A stretch of 64,000 bases of DNA, taken from Dermacentor variabilis. Lineage: Eukaryota > Arthropoda > Arachnida > Ixodida > Ixodidae. The stretch lies in the NCBI RefSeq assembly GCF_050947875.1, contig NC_134571.1, forward strand, positions 227,302,024-227,366,023, read 5' to 3'. The notes beneath the pieces are model-generated. The model saw only the letters and a list, made by a program, of their open reading frames with translations, searched no databases and was not told where the DNA came from. This document shows, one piece after another, positions 11,817 to 21,596 of this stretch; position 1 is the first letter of the stretch, and every line of letters starts with the position of its first letter. The position numbers and the translations under genes are program-made.

Positions 11817-12130
11817 GACTGTTAAATAAATTTCTGTCGGTTGCGCGTTTTATCGCGTTTTGCTGGACCCAATAAAATTTTTTTCACTCACTCACTCCCT
11901 CTGTCAGGTGATTTACCGTGTAGCCGAAGTTTCGTCTACCGTTTGAGTTTTCTTTGCATAATCGCATTTGCAAGACCAATACAATCGCGGAAGTTTCAAA
12001 TAACGGAACTATATTGTAGACATTTGTATTTCAATGGCAGCACCTCGCACACAGGGCGGTTGACCAACCGTGCTGCTTCAGTTTTCTCGCATTTGCTATC
12101 ATTTGGGCCAGCGTGTGTGCTGACATGTGT

Positions 12131-12889
12131 GCGAGACGCGCTGGACAAGATTACGAGACTGTTGTATCTCCATATTGTCATTGTATATTTACTGGAGTTA
12201 TATAGTCGACAATCGCCTAATTTTGTTCTATTGTTGCGATAGAAATTGTAGAAACACTCCTGTCGAAATTCCGCTGATGCGAAAGTGCGCTGCGGTTGGT
12301 TGTGGCTTCGTGGGCGCTGTTCCCGCGCAGCTTAGTGTCGAAGTTCGCGTAAATTTGGCTCTGGAAAGGCATTGTGGCTGAAAGCAGCAAGAAGCGATCG
12401 CTTCTCGCTGCTGCCCCACTTCACGCCAGTGTTCATACAGCGTGTTTACCGTCAGGGAGATGTGTTCATGTATGGCTTTGCGCACGACACTGTTAATTTA
12501 ACAAGGAAGCGAAGGTTTACTGTAATTTAAAGTGGCGATAACACGTACAGCTGTTTAAATATAGGCATTTCGTAATTTGCTGTCCCAATCGCTGCTTCGC
12601 TTTTCGGACGAAACTGCTATGCAGACGCAGTGACTGGAATTCCTTTTATCTTTATACAAGGGTGAAATCATTACTTCTTTTCTGATAACTGTTCGCTCAA
12701 CGAGTTTGTATTAAGTCACAAAGAAGCAAAGTTGCTGTCAGAACCAGCAGATTGCTGTTAAATGTGCAGGTTGTTAAGGTAGTAATTTTTGTAAACAGTT
12801 CTAACACGTTTTTATTGCATACTTTACAGTCATGCTGTGTTCCTGCCGTCAGCCTGGTGTCACTTTGGGTCGACATCATTCTTTGTTGA
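12131..12889. other. No gene recognised
   Basis: A+T-rich flank of the tandem array. Nothing recognisable in either strand. Confidence 0.45.
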
Positions 12890-13385
12890 GGATCATCACA
12901 GAAACAAGCTCACGGAAATCTGCTTTCTTAGTACCTCTGATCTCAACAGTGTATTTTCGTGCCTGCGACCACTGGAACCGATCCTTCAGGATGACTAGTA
13001 AATTGTGTAGCGTACCCGTGATCTTTTCTGTTCGGCATCTGAAACTATGGACGAAAGGCTTCACCCAGCGTGTGGCGACTTCCTTATGGACCGATGTGCC
13101 TGTGAACTCTGGGTTAATTTTTGTCTGTGACTGTTCAAGCAAGTCCACAGAAATGCCCCACTAAATTTCTTAGTACACGTGAACTGCAATGTAGTCGTCT
13201 TCGACCGCTGAGCCAGCCTGCAGTGAGCCTTAGTGAAATGTTTAGTCACCAAGATACCTGTGATCTTTTCAGAAGTATTTGTAACTGCTGCCATTGAAGA
13301 ACAGTCATGCTCTGCCTCAGGTAACTTCCATCGAGGCTGTCTGATACCTGTGAATTTTTAGGATGAAATTGTGTTTATGTGTCGC

Positions 13386-13585
13386 CACTGAAGCAAGCCC
13401 ACACAAATCCTCTATTAGCTTTTCATATGGGTGAACTCATATAATGGATTTTTCTGTCTATGACTGCTGAAGCGAGCAGGCTGCAAGCACTGAAGCAAGC
13501 CCACACAAATCTTCTATTAGCTTTTCATATGGGTGAACTCGTATAATGGATTTTTCTATGATTGCTGAAGCGAGCAGGCTGCAAG
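13386..13585. repeat. Recent tandem duplication, 102-bp and 98-bp copies
   Basis: 13,386-13,487 and 13,488-13,585 are almost identical, both starting CACTGAAGCAAGCCCACAC and ending GCAGGCTGCAAG. The second copy lacks four bases (TGTC) and has two or three substitutions. Confidence 0.9.
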
Positions 13586-14239
13586 CTCTTAGTTAATTGT
13601 GTAGTTGCCAAGGTACCTGTGACGGTTCAGCAATATTTGGTTGACCACGGAAAGGTCGCATTCAGCTTCTGTTTACTTGCTTAGAGGCCTTCAAGCCTAT
13701 GAACACTTATGGTGAATTTGTGTTTGTGACCACTCAAGTGCAGCAAGTGTCTTGTGACTCTAGTACCTGTGAAATCAGTTTGGTATTGTGTTGAAGCAAG
13801 TGTCTTGTAACTGCTTTTGTATCTGTGAACTCTCTTGTAATGTTCGTGTTTGCAACTGCTTAAGTGATCCTTTAGTAATTTTTTAATGCCCAGTGTGTCT
13901 ATAATATATTTAGTACTTTTACTGTGTCCAACCACTGAAGGAGGCCTGCAGAAAGTGAAGTAGCTTCCGTCTTGGAAGACACCTCTGATCTTTCCAGCAA
14001 ATATTGCATTTATGTGCCCGCGACCGTTGAAGTGTGCCACCCAATGTAGCCCTCTTACTAACTTCCTTTGTACCCCCCACACTTGCATAGGGCTTTTAAA
14101 GTTCTTTTACTGGCCGAGGCGCATCTGCGAATTAGCTCAACTGAAATGGTCTTGTCACTACACACGAAAGTAGCGATGTTTGCTCTGGTGACCTTTGCCA
14201 GAACTTGTTATGGATGCACAGCGCATTTGCTCTACACAG

Positions 14240-14486
14240 AACAGTTGCACCCTTTGTGTTGTAAATTTGCCACAGAACAATAATCGTCATCTGTCTTGCT
14301 TGCGTTTCCTTTCTTGAAATCCCTGCGCTCGTTACTTTCCTGTCAAGAATGCTCTGTCATGCTGATAATGCGCATGGCGTTCGTGACATGGAAGTACCGG
14401 GCTTGCAGTGTTAAAGAAAGGAAATGCGGGCAAAACAGATGATTATTGTTCCGTGGCAAATATACACCCCAAAGGGTGCAACTGTT
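14240..14486. repeat. Foldback element with ~75-bp inverted arms
   Basis: The left arm (14,240-14,315), starting AACAGTTGCACCCTTTG, is the near reverse complement of the right arm (14,413-14,486), with about 97 nt between them. Both arms include TTTGCCACRGAACAATAATC. No transposase. A non-autonomous foldback or MITE is likely. Confidence 0.75.
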
Positions 14487-14800
14487 TTTAGAGAGTAAGT
14501 GGATCATCATACAGCAGCTGTTTGTATATATATGGCCACTGAACTAGTCTCGAGTAATTCTGTTAATGCCTAATGTAGTTGTGACATCTTAATTTAGCAT
14601 AACTCGTGTTCGTGTATGTAACTACTGAATATGGCCTAGGGAAAGGCTCTGGAAACTTAAAGTGGCTAACATATCTAAACTTTTCCCCAAATTTTGCATT
14701 GATGTGCCTGCGACCATGGAAGTGAGCCCACTGCGAGTTTCATGATAAGTTCCGTAGTGGCCCCACTGCGAATTCTTAAATTTTCTTGCTATCCAAAGTG

Positions 14801-15399
14801 CATTTGTAAAGAGTCTGATTAATATCCACTTTTACTAACCATGGTGCGGTATAAATAACTCCTAATAGCTGAGCTTGTATGATGAAATTATTGAGTTTTA
14901 TTTGTTTGCATTGATTGGTTTCACTGAAAACTGCTGAGTGCATTTTAGGGTTCGAGTGATCTTCCTGCAACTGTTTTATTGAAATAAATGCTGTATATTT
15001 TAATGAGATTGTCAAATGATTCAGCAGCCTGCAGAACTTAGTTCTGTAGCTTCGTCCCTGTTAGCACAAAAAAGTATAGGTTGCATGTCTATATGTTTTG
15101 AATTAATGCATTTTTGTCAAGTTGTATGTAATGTATTTGCTTAGCGTAGCAGGGAATCATGTGCACAATGCTTCTGCAGCCTTCATTTAACGTGCTTTGA
15201 GATGCGGTGGGCTGCATTCCTGGCTTGTCTCCTGGTTCTTCAGCTTTTGCAGGACAAAAATATTTGGTCGCCTTATTGGACCGCTGTGATGGATCTTCAA
15301 GAGCCATGCAGTTTCTTTTCATCATTGCCCACAAGTCATCACAAAACCAGGCCTAGTTTTGTTAATGGTATATGTAAATTGCAGCAGGCTTGCTGCACT
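14801..15399. other. No gene recognised
   Basis: A+T-rich sequence. No recognisable coding or RNA feature. Confidence 0.45.
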
Positions 15400-15955
15400 G
15401 TAGGGTCCATTCGGAGGAACGTCTCAATTATGGTAATTTTTAATCAATATGGACGCCCTGTGGATATCCTAAATCCCCAACCAAATGTCCCACAAACGTC
15501 CATTGGACGATTGGTAAAATATCCCAGAAGCATCCTACATCCTGATAAAAATGTCCTTAGGATGTACTCTGGGTTATGCAATAGGAGTGATCCGTATTCA
15601 AACATCTCTTGGACGTCCAAATATCCCATTATGACGTTCGGGGGACGTTTCTATGAACGTCAATCCCAGGGACGTGATGTCCCGTTTTCGATCTCTGCTG
15701 GGCATCTGTAGGACGCTGGTGCTCCAATGGGTTATTTTCAAAGGTCCTGCGGACGTCCGAATATTTGATTTTGATGTACGAGGGACGTTCGTTGGATGTG
15801 CAATTCTCTTGCGTCGGACGATCCTATGGACATCCGTAGTACATCATCGGGACTTCTAGGGATGTCCGACGGACATCAAGATATCCTTTGTAGGACGTCC
15901 TTTGGACATTCACTGGAGATGTGGGGTCCAATGGGAAGCATGTTGCGCAACCACA
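15400..15955. repeat. GGACGTCC/GGATATCC-rich degenerate repeat tract, copy 2
   Basis: About twenty half-sites of the type GGACGTCC, GGACATCC, GGACGTTC and AATATCC occur in 555 nt on both strands. It shares TCCAATGGGTTATTT (15,731-15,745) with the tract at 8,085-8,345. The 169-codon open frame over 15,202-15,711 is probably a by-product of this composition. It ends about 220 nt before repeat D copy 1. Confidence 0.55.
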
Positions 15956-16177
15956 GATTGATAAAGCCTCAATTTTCCAAAAGTATAGCGTCATTCGTAG
16001 GTCCTTCCGCCACCCCGCTCTCCCCGCGACGTTTCCTACTCCCCCCAGCTTCCTCCGCTCCCCCATTGGGCAATATGTGTCACGTGGAAGCAGGCAGCGC
16101 GCTTTTGCATATTTTTTCCTTTCCAGCGCGCTCCGACCGCCATTGCTGGCCCTGCGCGACGAAAGTACGTGCAAACG

Positions 16178-16964
16178 GCCCAAGCAACCCTAGCCGACTG
16201 CCGATGATTGGCCGATTGTTGGGAAATAGTCGGCAGCCGGCTTCACTGGCCACCCGACTTCCGAAAACAGTCGACCCGACGCTTCCTTCCAGCTACATCG
16301 GCACACGGCCGGCCGCACGGGCTGGGTCTCCGTCAGAGCAAGACAACGCCGAGCGCGCCAAACGCTCGTCGGTGCAACAAGCCGGCAATGCATTGGCCTG
16401 GCGTTAGTTGCCGACTGAACTTTGGCTCCACGTATTTTTTTTTTTTTTGTTAGACAGCATAAAATGTATCGCACAAAGTACATAACTGCAATAATAACAG
16501 CATTTTGCATGCTGCCACAGCTTATGCGCACTGCAGAAGCTCCAGATTGCAACTCGATCTGGACTTTTTAAAATTCTTTCTTAATGAGTTTGCTCGTGTT
16601 GCTGCTTGGTTTCAACTCACGCTTCGCTAAAAGGTGGCATTTTTTGTTTCTCCGCATTCGTAAAACGCTTTGAATTGCTTTTAAACTGGTTCGTTCGCAG
16701 CTGATTCGGTCCGACTGGGTAGGAGGTGTCTTTTTCGCATGAACCGTGGCAAGCAGAAATACTAATTAAACACTGTGAAAAATGCAAGAAAGAAAGAATG
16801 CGACCTCATTGCGAAATTTGAGCGTGAACAAGCAATGTGAACGTGCATGCCTACTTCCAACGACAAGCTGATATAGCGTCTGGCGACTCGGACTAAGGGA
16901 AAAAAAAAGTAAAGTAAGATAGTTCCGAGGCGGGGAAGAATTCGGGCAAGAAGGGAGGATCGAG
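16178..16964 (+). repeat. Repeat D, copy 1 (~0.79 kb)
   Basis: The block from GCCCAAGCAACCCTAGCC to GGGCAAGAAGGGAGGATCGAG is present again in the opposite orientation at 21,597-22,400 with high identity, including a poly-T run, an AGCATGCAAAATGC-like stretch and GACAAGCTGATATAGCGTCTGG. No protein is encoded and no terminal inverted repeats are seen, so it may be a solo LTR or a SINE/MITE-like unit. Confidence 0.85.
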
Positions 16965-17214
16965 CGCTTGATCCGTTCTCATATAAAACCTTTTTTTTTT
17001 TTCCTGCGAGAAAAAGACAGAAAAAACAAGGAGTTTATTATACGTTGCAAAACCATGTATGCAATACAAAGCGAATTTTGTTCATTTGAAAAAGACGCTC
17101 ATGCATTACACAACGTGAAATTAAAATGCCACTTACGAGTACGCACATCTTAAACGGCTCCACTGCATGGAAAGGGCTTGCGCTGTTCTTGTCCATGTCA
17201 CTTTTGTGTAGTTT

Positions 17215-17817
17215 GCGTTTATATGCGCAGTCCATGATAACAGAAATGATCCAACTAGCCTACCAAGAGACGCGGAACGAGCTGGCATCCAGAGCTAGCA
17301 TTTGTCGGCAACTCGCGCCCCTGATTGCCCCTCCGCGCCATTTGGTGGGAACTCGTCTGCGCCCCTGCGAGCAGGCGGCGTTACGCTTGACGAATAAAAA
17401 AAATAGATAGCAAAGAAAGCCCCGCTTCGCTTTCTCACCCAGTCCTCGCTGCTTTCCAAGAACCTCTTCATTCCTTCTGAGAGGGAGATGAGACCGCGCA
17501 AGACGACCGCGGTTCCCCCAGTCTTTTCCTTTTTTTTTTTTTTTTTTTCAGGCGCCTCCATGCGCCTCTTGTGAGCGCGTCGCCGTTTACTTTTGGTGTG
17601 TGTGTTGGGCACGTGCGTGCGTGCGTCTGTGTAATGAAAGTCTGCGTTCTATATTTTGCAGGGATTGGTATCTCTATACGAATACGTATATAGCTTATGT
17701 ATACCATAATTTTGACCTCTTCAATGCGTCGAACAGTACTTAGGGTGCTATGTATAGACCGTCTCTTGGTAGGCTAGTTGGATCATTTCTGTTATCATGG
17801 ACTGCGCATATAAACGC
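17215..17817. repeat. 58-bp perfect inverted repeat around a ~0.49-kb spacer
   Basis: 17,215-17,272 is the exact reverse complement of 17,760-17,817. The spacer contains a poly-T run and GTGTGT/GTGCGT microsatellite sequence but no recognisable gene. The perfect identity contrasts with the decay of most repeats here, so the structure is recent or under gene conversion. Confidence 0.85.
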
Positions 17818-18292
17818 TGCGCTTGCGGCCGAGAAGCCAGCGGTGTCTGTCGTCAGTAAATTTTGAATAAGCGGTGCGATCGATCTGAGCCCAAGATGAG
17901 AAATTCAGAAACGCACCCAAGGCAGCACCACAAAAGCACTTGCATGCGGAAGAAATAACATGGATGCATACGCTATAGTGCGTCGCAACAAATGTATAGT
18001 TTAATTGCAATATTTTTTTAATCAATATTGTTTTACCTATAGATCTCGAGCTTTCCCTAATATAGTTATAAGTGTCTGGCTGAAAACATGTAACGGCTTA
18101 CATTAGGCAATATAATATAGGTTTCTTTTTTCTTGTCCATCAATTGCTGCTGTCAACTTTATACGTTTTCATATATCGCTCTTGCGCAAGAGGAAGGGCG
18201 TTCTCGACAGTGGCACCAGCGGTCTACGCTGCCCGTCATGTAATATATAATCGACGCAGTCGCACAATAAACTTAGTTGAAAGTTTGCGCTT
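17818..18292. other. No gene recognised
   Basis: A+T-rich unassigned sequence. Confidence 0.4.
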
Positions 18293-18365
18293 GGTGTGTC
18301 GTCTTCTCTCATGTCCGTGTCGTTCTTTTTTTTTTTTTTTGGTCGCGCAATATCATTTAAGCAAT
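18293..18365 (+). repeat. Short interspersed motif TGTGTCGTCTT...TGTCCGTGTCG...GCGCAATATCAT
   Basis: The same ordered motif recurs at about 22,776-22,828 in the same orientation, where it lies inside a fossil LINE. The copy here has a poly-T expansion. It is probably part of a transposable element. Confidence 0.5.
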
Positions 18366-19398
18366 GGCACCACTTCCCAAATGGCTGACTGCGCGCTGCA
18401 TGCAGGCGGCCACGTAACTTATAGCTCTTATCTAAAATAAACCTTCGTCATTACAATATATGACTCGTGCATGTACTGCCTCTGTATACGAAATCGCATT
18501 CGTCGGAAGTCTCATTGTGGATATTATATATGTGAATGTCCGGTAGATATCCCGCACTTCTAGCTGGCACATATATGAAAAAAAAAAAAAAAAGTCGTTT
18601 GACGTGATGGAACTTTCGGTTTCTGCGTTCGAATATACATGTTTTCTTGTTTTTATATGGGGCTATGATGCAATTACGTGACAAATTGAGACCACCGAAC
18701 GTCCGAAATGACGAAATGATAGACATATACCATAATGCATAAACGAGGTTTACGCCTAAATGAGTATTTGTAATTAATGACATAATATAGCGAATGGGTA
18801 CAACCACACACAGCGACACACGTAGCTGGAGTGCCTGAATGCTGGTGTAAGTTGACCATTGAAATAATGGAATAACATTACTATAAAAGGAGGTGTTCTT
18901 TACTTGCTGCTACCAGCGCGTGCCAGAGAAGAGGCGACACACGAGAGATACGCACTTAATGTTTGCACGAATATAGCGCGAGTTTTCCCCCCGAAATTTC
19001 GAGCCTCGGAACGCGCCTCGCATTACATTCGGGTTCGTGACATTTTTCTTTTACTTTATCTAACGCTGACATTTCCCCGTGCGCAAGAGCGCGCGAGCTG
19101 GGAGTTCTCACTGTTCATTTCGCGCCGCCTTTATGCTCCTTGTTTAAAACGCTGTTAGTGCCGCATCAATATGGTTACGGCGTATTAATCGAAACCTTGT
19201 GCAAGACGATCGGCGATGTGCAGGCGCGCCAAGCGAGCGGCCTTCGAAGTCGCCCGGTGAATCGTCGCACAGTGCCTTCGCCGTATTCCATTATATTACG
19301 GGTATTTCTGAAGTGCTGCCTGCCGAATAACTTTGGTCGCATGGGGGGCAGAAACAGCCATCGCTGACGGTGACAAAGTAGTCAGCAGTAACAACGAG

Positions 19399-19399
<1 letters not shown>
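18366..19399. other. No gene recognised
   Basis: No recognisable coding, RNA or repeat feature apart from homopolymer runs near 18,580. Confidence 0.4.

Positions 19400-19459
<60 letters not shown>
19400..19459. repeat. (AT)n microsatellite
   Basis: About 59 bases of uninterrupted AT. It abuts the 3' end of the Gypsy-2 LTR and may have expanded from or destroyed the LTR terminus. Confidence 0.97.
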
Positions 19460-19460
<1 letters not shown>

Positions 19461-19742
19461 CAGTTACGACGGCCGTTTCTATGAAAACTAATTTATATTT
19501 ATTCTGGGCGAACGTGTGCCCGTCAACAAAAGCGTCCCTTGAGCTTCGCTTCTTCCAACGTCGTTCTCTTCTTTGTCGCCTCCTGTCGCGTGCCAGTCCG
19601 ATTCTCGCGCACGAGCCGCCGGTCTGTCAGCACCGGCCCAGCGTTGCCTTGCGGTGCTTTCCTTGACGCTTGCGGTGTGGCGGCTCTTTGAAACGCAGTT
19701 GGGATGTGGCGGTCGTCTTGTGTTCTCGCAATGCTGGCGGCA
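19460..19742 (-). repeat. Gypsy-2 3' LTR
   Basis: Begins TGCCGCC directly after the polypurine tract and contains GGGCACACGTTCGCCC followed by AATAAA, as in the Gypsy-1 LTR. It ends near ...GTCGTAACTGTTA where the (AT)n tract begins, so its true terminus is uncertain. Confidence 0.65.
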
Positions 19743-19955
19743 TTGGCCCCCTCCGAAGAAGCATCGTCCCGATGCGTAGAAAAGGCCTATAGAGAAGCCA
19801 ACTGCTTTAAAACGACAGTGGTCAGAGGATGGCTGGTACTAGGCTTGATCGCACGCGCAAATTCTGGTTGTCAATGCCTTTCATGGTAAGGCTTCATTCG
19901 TACTACGTGTACGACCTCTGGGCGAGTCCTGCGTCGTGTGGAGCAGACTTGGCCT

Positions 19956-21473
19956 TCAGGATCGAGTTACCTCGTAATTTAAGGGACTTAGCAGGCGAAG
20001 TACTCTGTAGGGGCCAAAGTAACGGCGCAGTAGCTTCTCTGAAAGACCGGGCGTACGTATAGGCGTCCATACCCACACTTTGTCTCCGGGTTTGTACTGT
20101 ACCTCTCTTCGCCCTAGGTTGTACCGGTTGGCGTCGACGTTTTGCTGTTGTACGATACGGTGTCTTGCCAACTGCCGTGCTTCTTCTGCCCTTTTTATGT
20201 ACTCACTAACGTCAGGGTCGTCTTCGGTGCTGTTGTCTACAGGTAACATCGCGTCTAGTGTCGTTGTTACTGTCCGACCGTAAACAAGTTCAAATGGCGT
20301 GAAATGTGTCGTCTCTTGTACTGCAGTATTATACGCAAAGGTAGCATATGGTAGAATACTGTCCCATGTCCGATGCTCGATGTCCACGTACATTGAGATC
20401 ATGTCAGCGAGCGTTCTACTGAGCCGTTCAGTCAGGCCGTTGGTTTGCGGATGGTACGCTGTGGTTTTTCTATGAGCAGTATGTGTTAGTTTCATAACAG
20501 ACTGCATCAAACGGGCAACAAAAGCTGTTCCTTTGTCTGTTATGAGTACGTTAGGTGCGCCATGTCGTAACACTATGTGTGTGACAAAAAACTGAGCCAC
20601 TTCAATGGCGGTTCCTTTTGTAAGAGAAGATGTCTCAGCATACCGAGTCAGATAATCGGTTGCTACCACAATCCACCGCTTTCCTGAGGTTGATACGGGA
20701 AATGGTCCAAGTAAATCCACTCCTATTTGTTCAAAGGGTGCTGCTGGTGGCTGTATCGGTTGCAGAAAACCTGCTGGTTTGAGTGGCGGTGTTTTGCGTC
20801 TTTGACAATCTCGGCATGATTTTACATAGTGCTGCACTGAATTCATCAACTTCGGCCAGTAATATTTCTGGCGGATCCTCGCCAGAGTCCTACTAACGCC
20901 TAAGTGGCCAGCTGCAGGATCATCATGGCAAGCTTCTAAGATCTCAGCTCGCAGCGATGATGGTACGAGAAGTAGAAACGTCTCACCAGTGTGCTCGAAG
21001 TTTCGTTTGTAGAGGACGTTGTTCCGGATGACATACGAACACAATCCGCGGACGAAAACTCGAGGCACTTTCACTTGTCGACCCTCCAGGTACTCGATGA
21101 GCAGGAGTAATTCCGGATCTGTACGCTGGTGATGAGCCATTTCCGTCGTATTTACAGCCCCAAGAAATGGGAAATCTTGGTCGTATTCAGGTGACGTAGA
21201 TTCGATTGGTGCACGTGATAAGCAATCAGCATCATTGTGTTTGAGACCGGACTTGTAAACGACCGTGATGTCATACTCCTGTAGACGCAAACTCCATCTA
21301 GCGAGTCTTCCAGAAGGGTCCTTGAGGTTCGCCAGCCAGCACAATGAATGATGGTCGCTAATGGCTCGAAACGGTCTGCCATATAAGTATGACCGGAACT
21401 TACTGATGGCCCATATAACCGCCAGACATTCCTTTTCTGTAGCTGAGTCATTTGTCTCGGCTTTTGATAAGGT
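19956..21473 (-). CDS. pol: Gypsy-2 RNase H (partial) and complete integrase
   Basis: About 506 codons without stop or frameshift. The N-terminal ~75 residues are the second half of RNase H ([38 protein letters not shown]). Integrase follows with HHCC zinc finger (HDDPAAGHLG ... CRDCQRRK), core aspartates in VDLLGPF and ITDKGTAF, and the glutamate in NGLTERLSR, then the GPY/F module (LLRRYFGPYRVL). All catalytic residues are present. The frame technically opens at 21,560, but the first ~29 residues come from flanking DNA. Integrase joins element cDNA to chromosomes; alone, with no gag or RT, this copy cannot move. Confidence 0.88.
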   Translation of the reverse strand, partial: TLSKAETNDSATEKECLAVIWAISKFRSYLYGRPFRAISDHHSLCWLANLKDPSGRLARWSLRLQEYDITVVYKSGLKHNDADCLSRAPIESTSPEYDQDFPFLGAVNTTEMAHHQRTDPELLLLIEYLEGRQVKVPRVFVRGLCSYVIRNNVLYKRNFEHTGETFLLLVPSSLRAEILEACHDDPAAGHLGVSRTLARIRQKYYWPKLMNSVQHYVKSCRDCQRRKTPPLKPAGFLQPIQPPAAPFEQIGVDLLGPFPVSTSGKRWIVVATDYLTRYAETSSLTKGTAIEVAQFFVTHIVLRHGAPNVLITDKGTAFVARLMQSVMKLTHTAHRKTTAYHPQTNGLTERLSRTLADMISMYVDIEHRTWDSILPYATFAYNTAVQETTHFTPFELVYGRTVTTTLDAMLPVDNSTEDDPDVSEYIKRAEEARQLARHRIVQQQNVDANRYNLGRREVQYKPGDKVWVWTPIRTPGLSEKLLRRYFGPYRVLRLLSPLNYEVTRS

Positions 21474-21596
21474 ACAGCGGCCGAAAAGATTCCCGCGCTT
21501 CTCCGCCTGCCATCCCTGGTTGCGCACGTTTTGTCTTTTTCTTTCTCCTCCTAGCTCCATACTGCGCTTACCTGGCCACGCTACTCGGCCTTGGGC

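Larger units (their letters stand above)
9400..12130. repeat. Diverged tandem array, ~0.41-0.44-kb unit, about five copies
   Basis: Three landmarks recur in the same order: a GTGTCGCTTAAGCTTCG-like box (9,422; 9,830; 10,267; 10,968; 11,920), a GCTGCTGAATTTT box (9,572; 9,983; 11,136; ~12,070), and CGCACGTGGTCGTATTTT (9,742; 10,187; 10,868; ~11,340). The first two intervals are 408 and 437 nt. Later intervals are longer because of extra sequence, including a 14-bp-arm hairpin at 10,615 and two SINE insertions at 11.4-11.8 kb. Copies are strongly diverged. Function unknown; an old minisatellite or multimeric repeat. Confidence 0.7.
12890..14800. repeat. Degenerate repetitive block (CTGTGATCTTTTC / TGCCTGCGACCACTGAAG)
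   Basis: Variants of two phrases alternate: ACCTGTGATCTTTTC (about 13,011, 13,257, 13,615, 13,981, 14,676) and TGCCTGCGACCACTGAAG (about 12,960, 13,385, 13,925, 14,016, 14,706), the latter often followed by GCCCAC. Spacing is irregular (100-370 nt). This suggests a decayed satellite. A recent local duplication (13,386-13,585) lies inside it. Confidence 0.45.
19460..21473 (-). mobile_element. Gypsy-2: 5'-truncated Ty3/Gypsy element with 3' LTR
   Basis: Minus-strand order is the second half of RNase H, integrase, a short spacer, a hairpin (19,761-19,775), a polypurine tract (GGAGGGGGCC) and a 3' LTR. Homology begins abruptly at about 21,473 inside RNase H; gag, protease and RT are absent. The neighbour on that side is unrelated sequence and then repeat D copy 2. 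The target duplication cannot be seen because both ends are lost. Confidence 0.88.

Noticed and set aside
15202..15711. 169-codon plus-strand frame as a gene
   Set aside because: It overlaps a GGACGTCC-rich repeat tract, has no family resemblance and a shadow frame on the other strand.
15400..15955. CRE-type enhancer cluster
   Set aside because: GACGTC words are abundant but degenerate, with no gene or promoter nearby to support regulation; kept only as a repeat tract.
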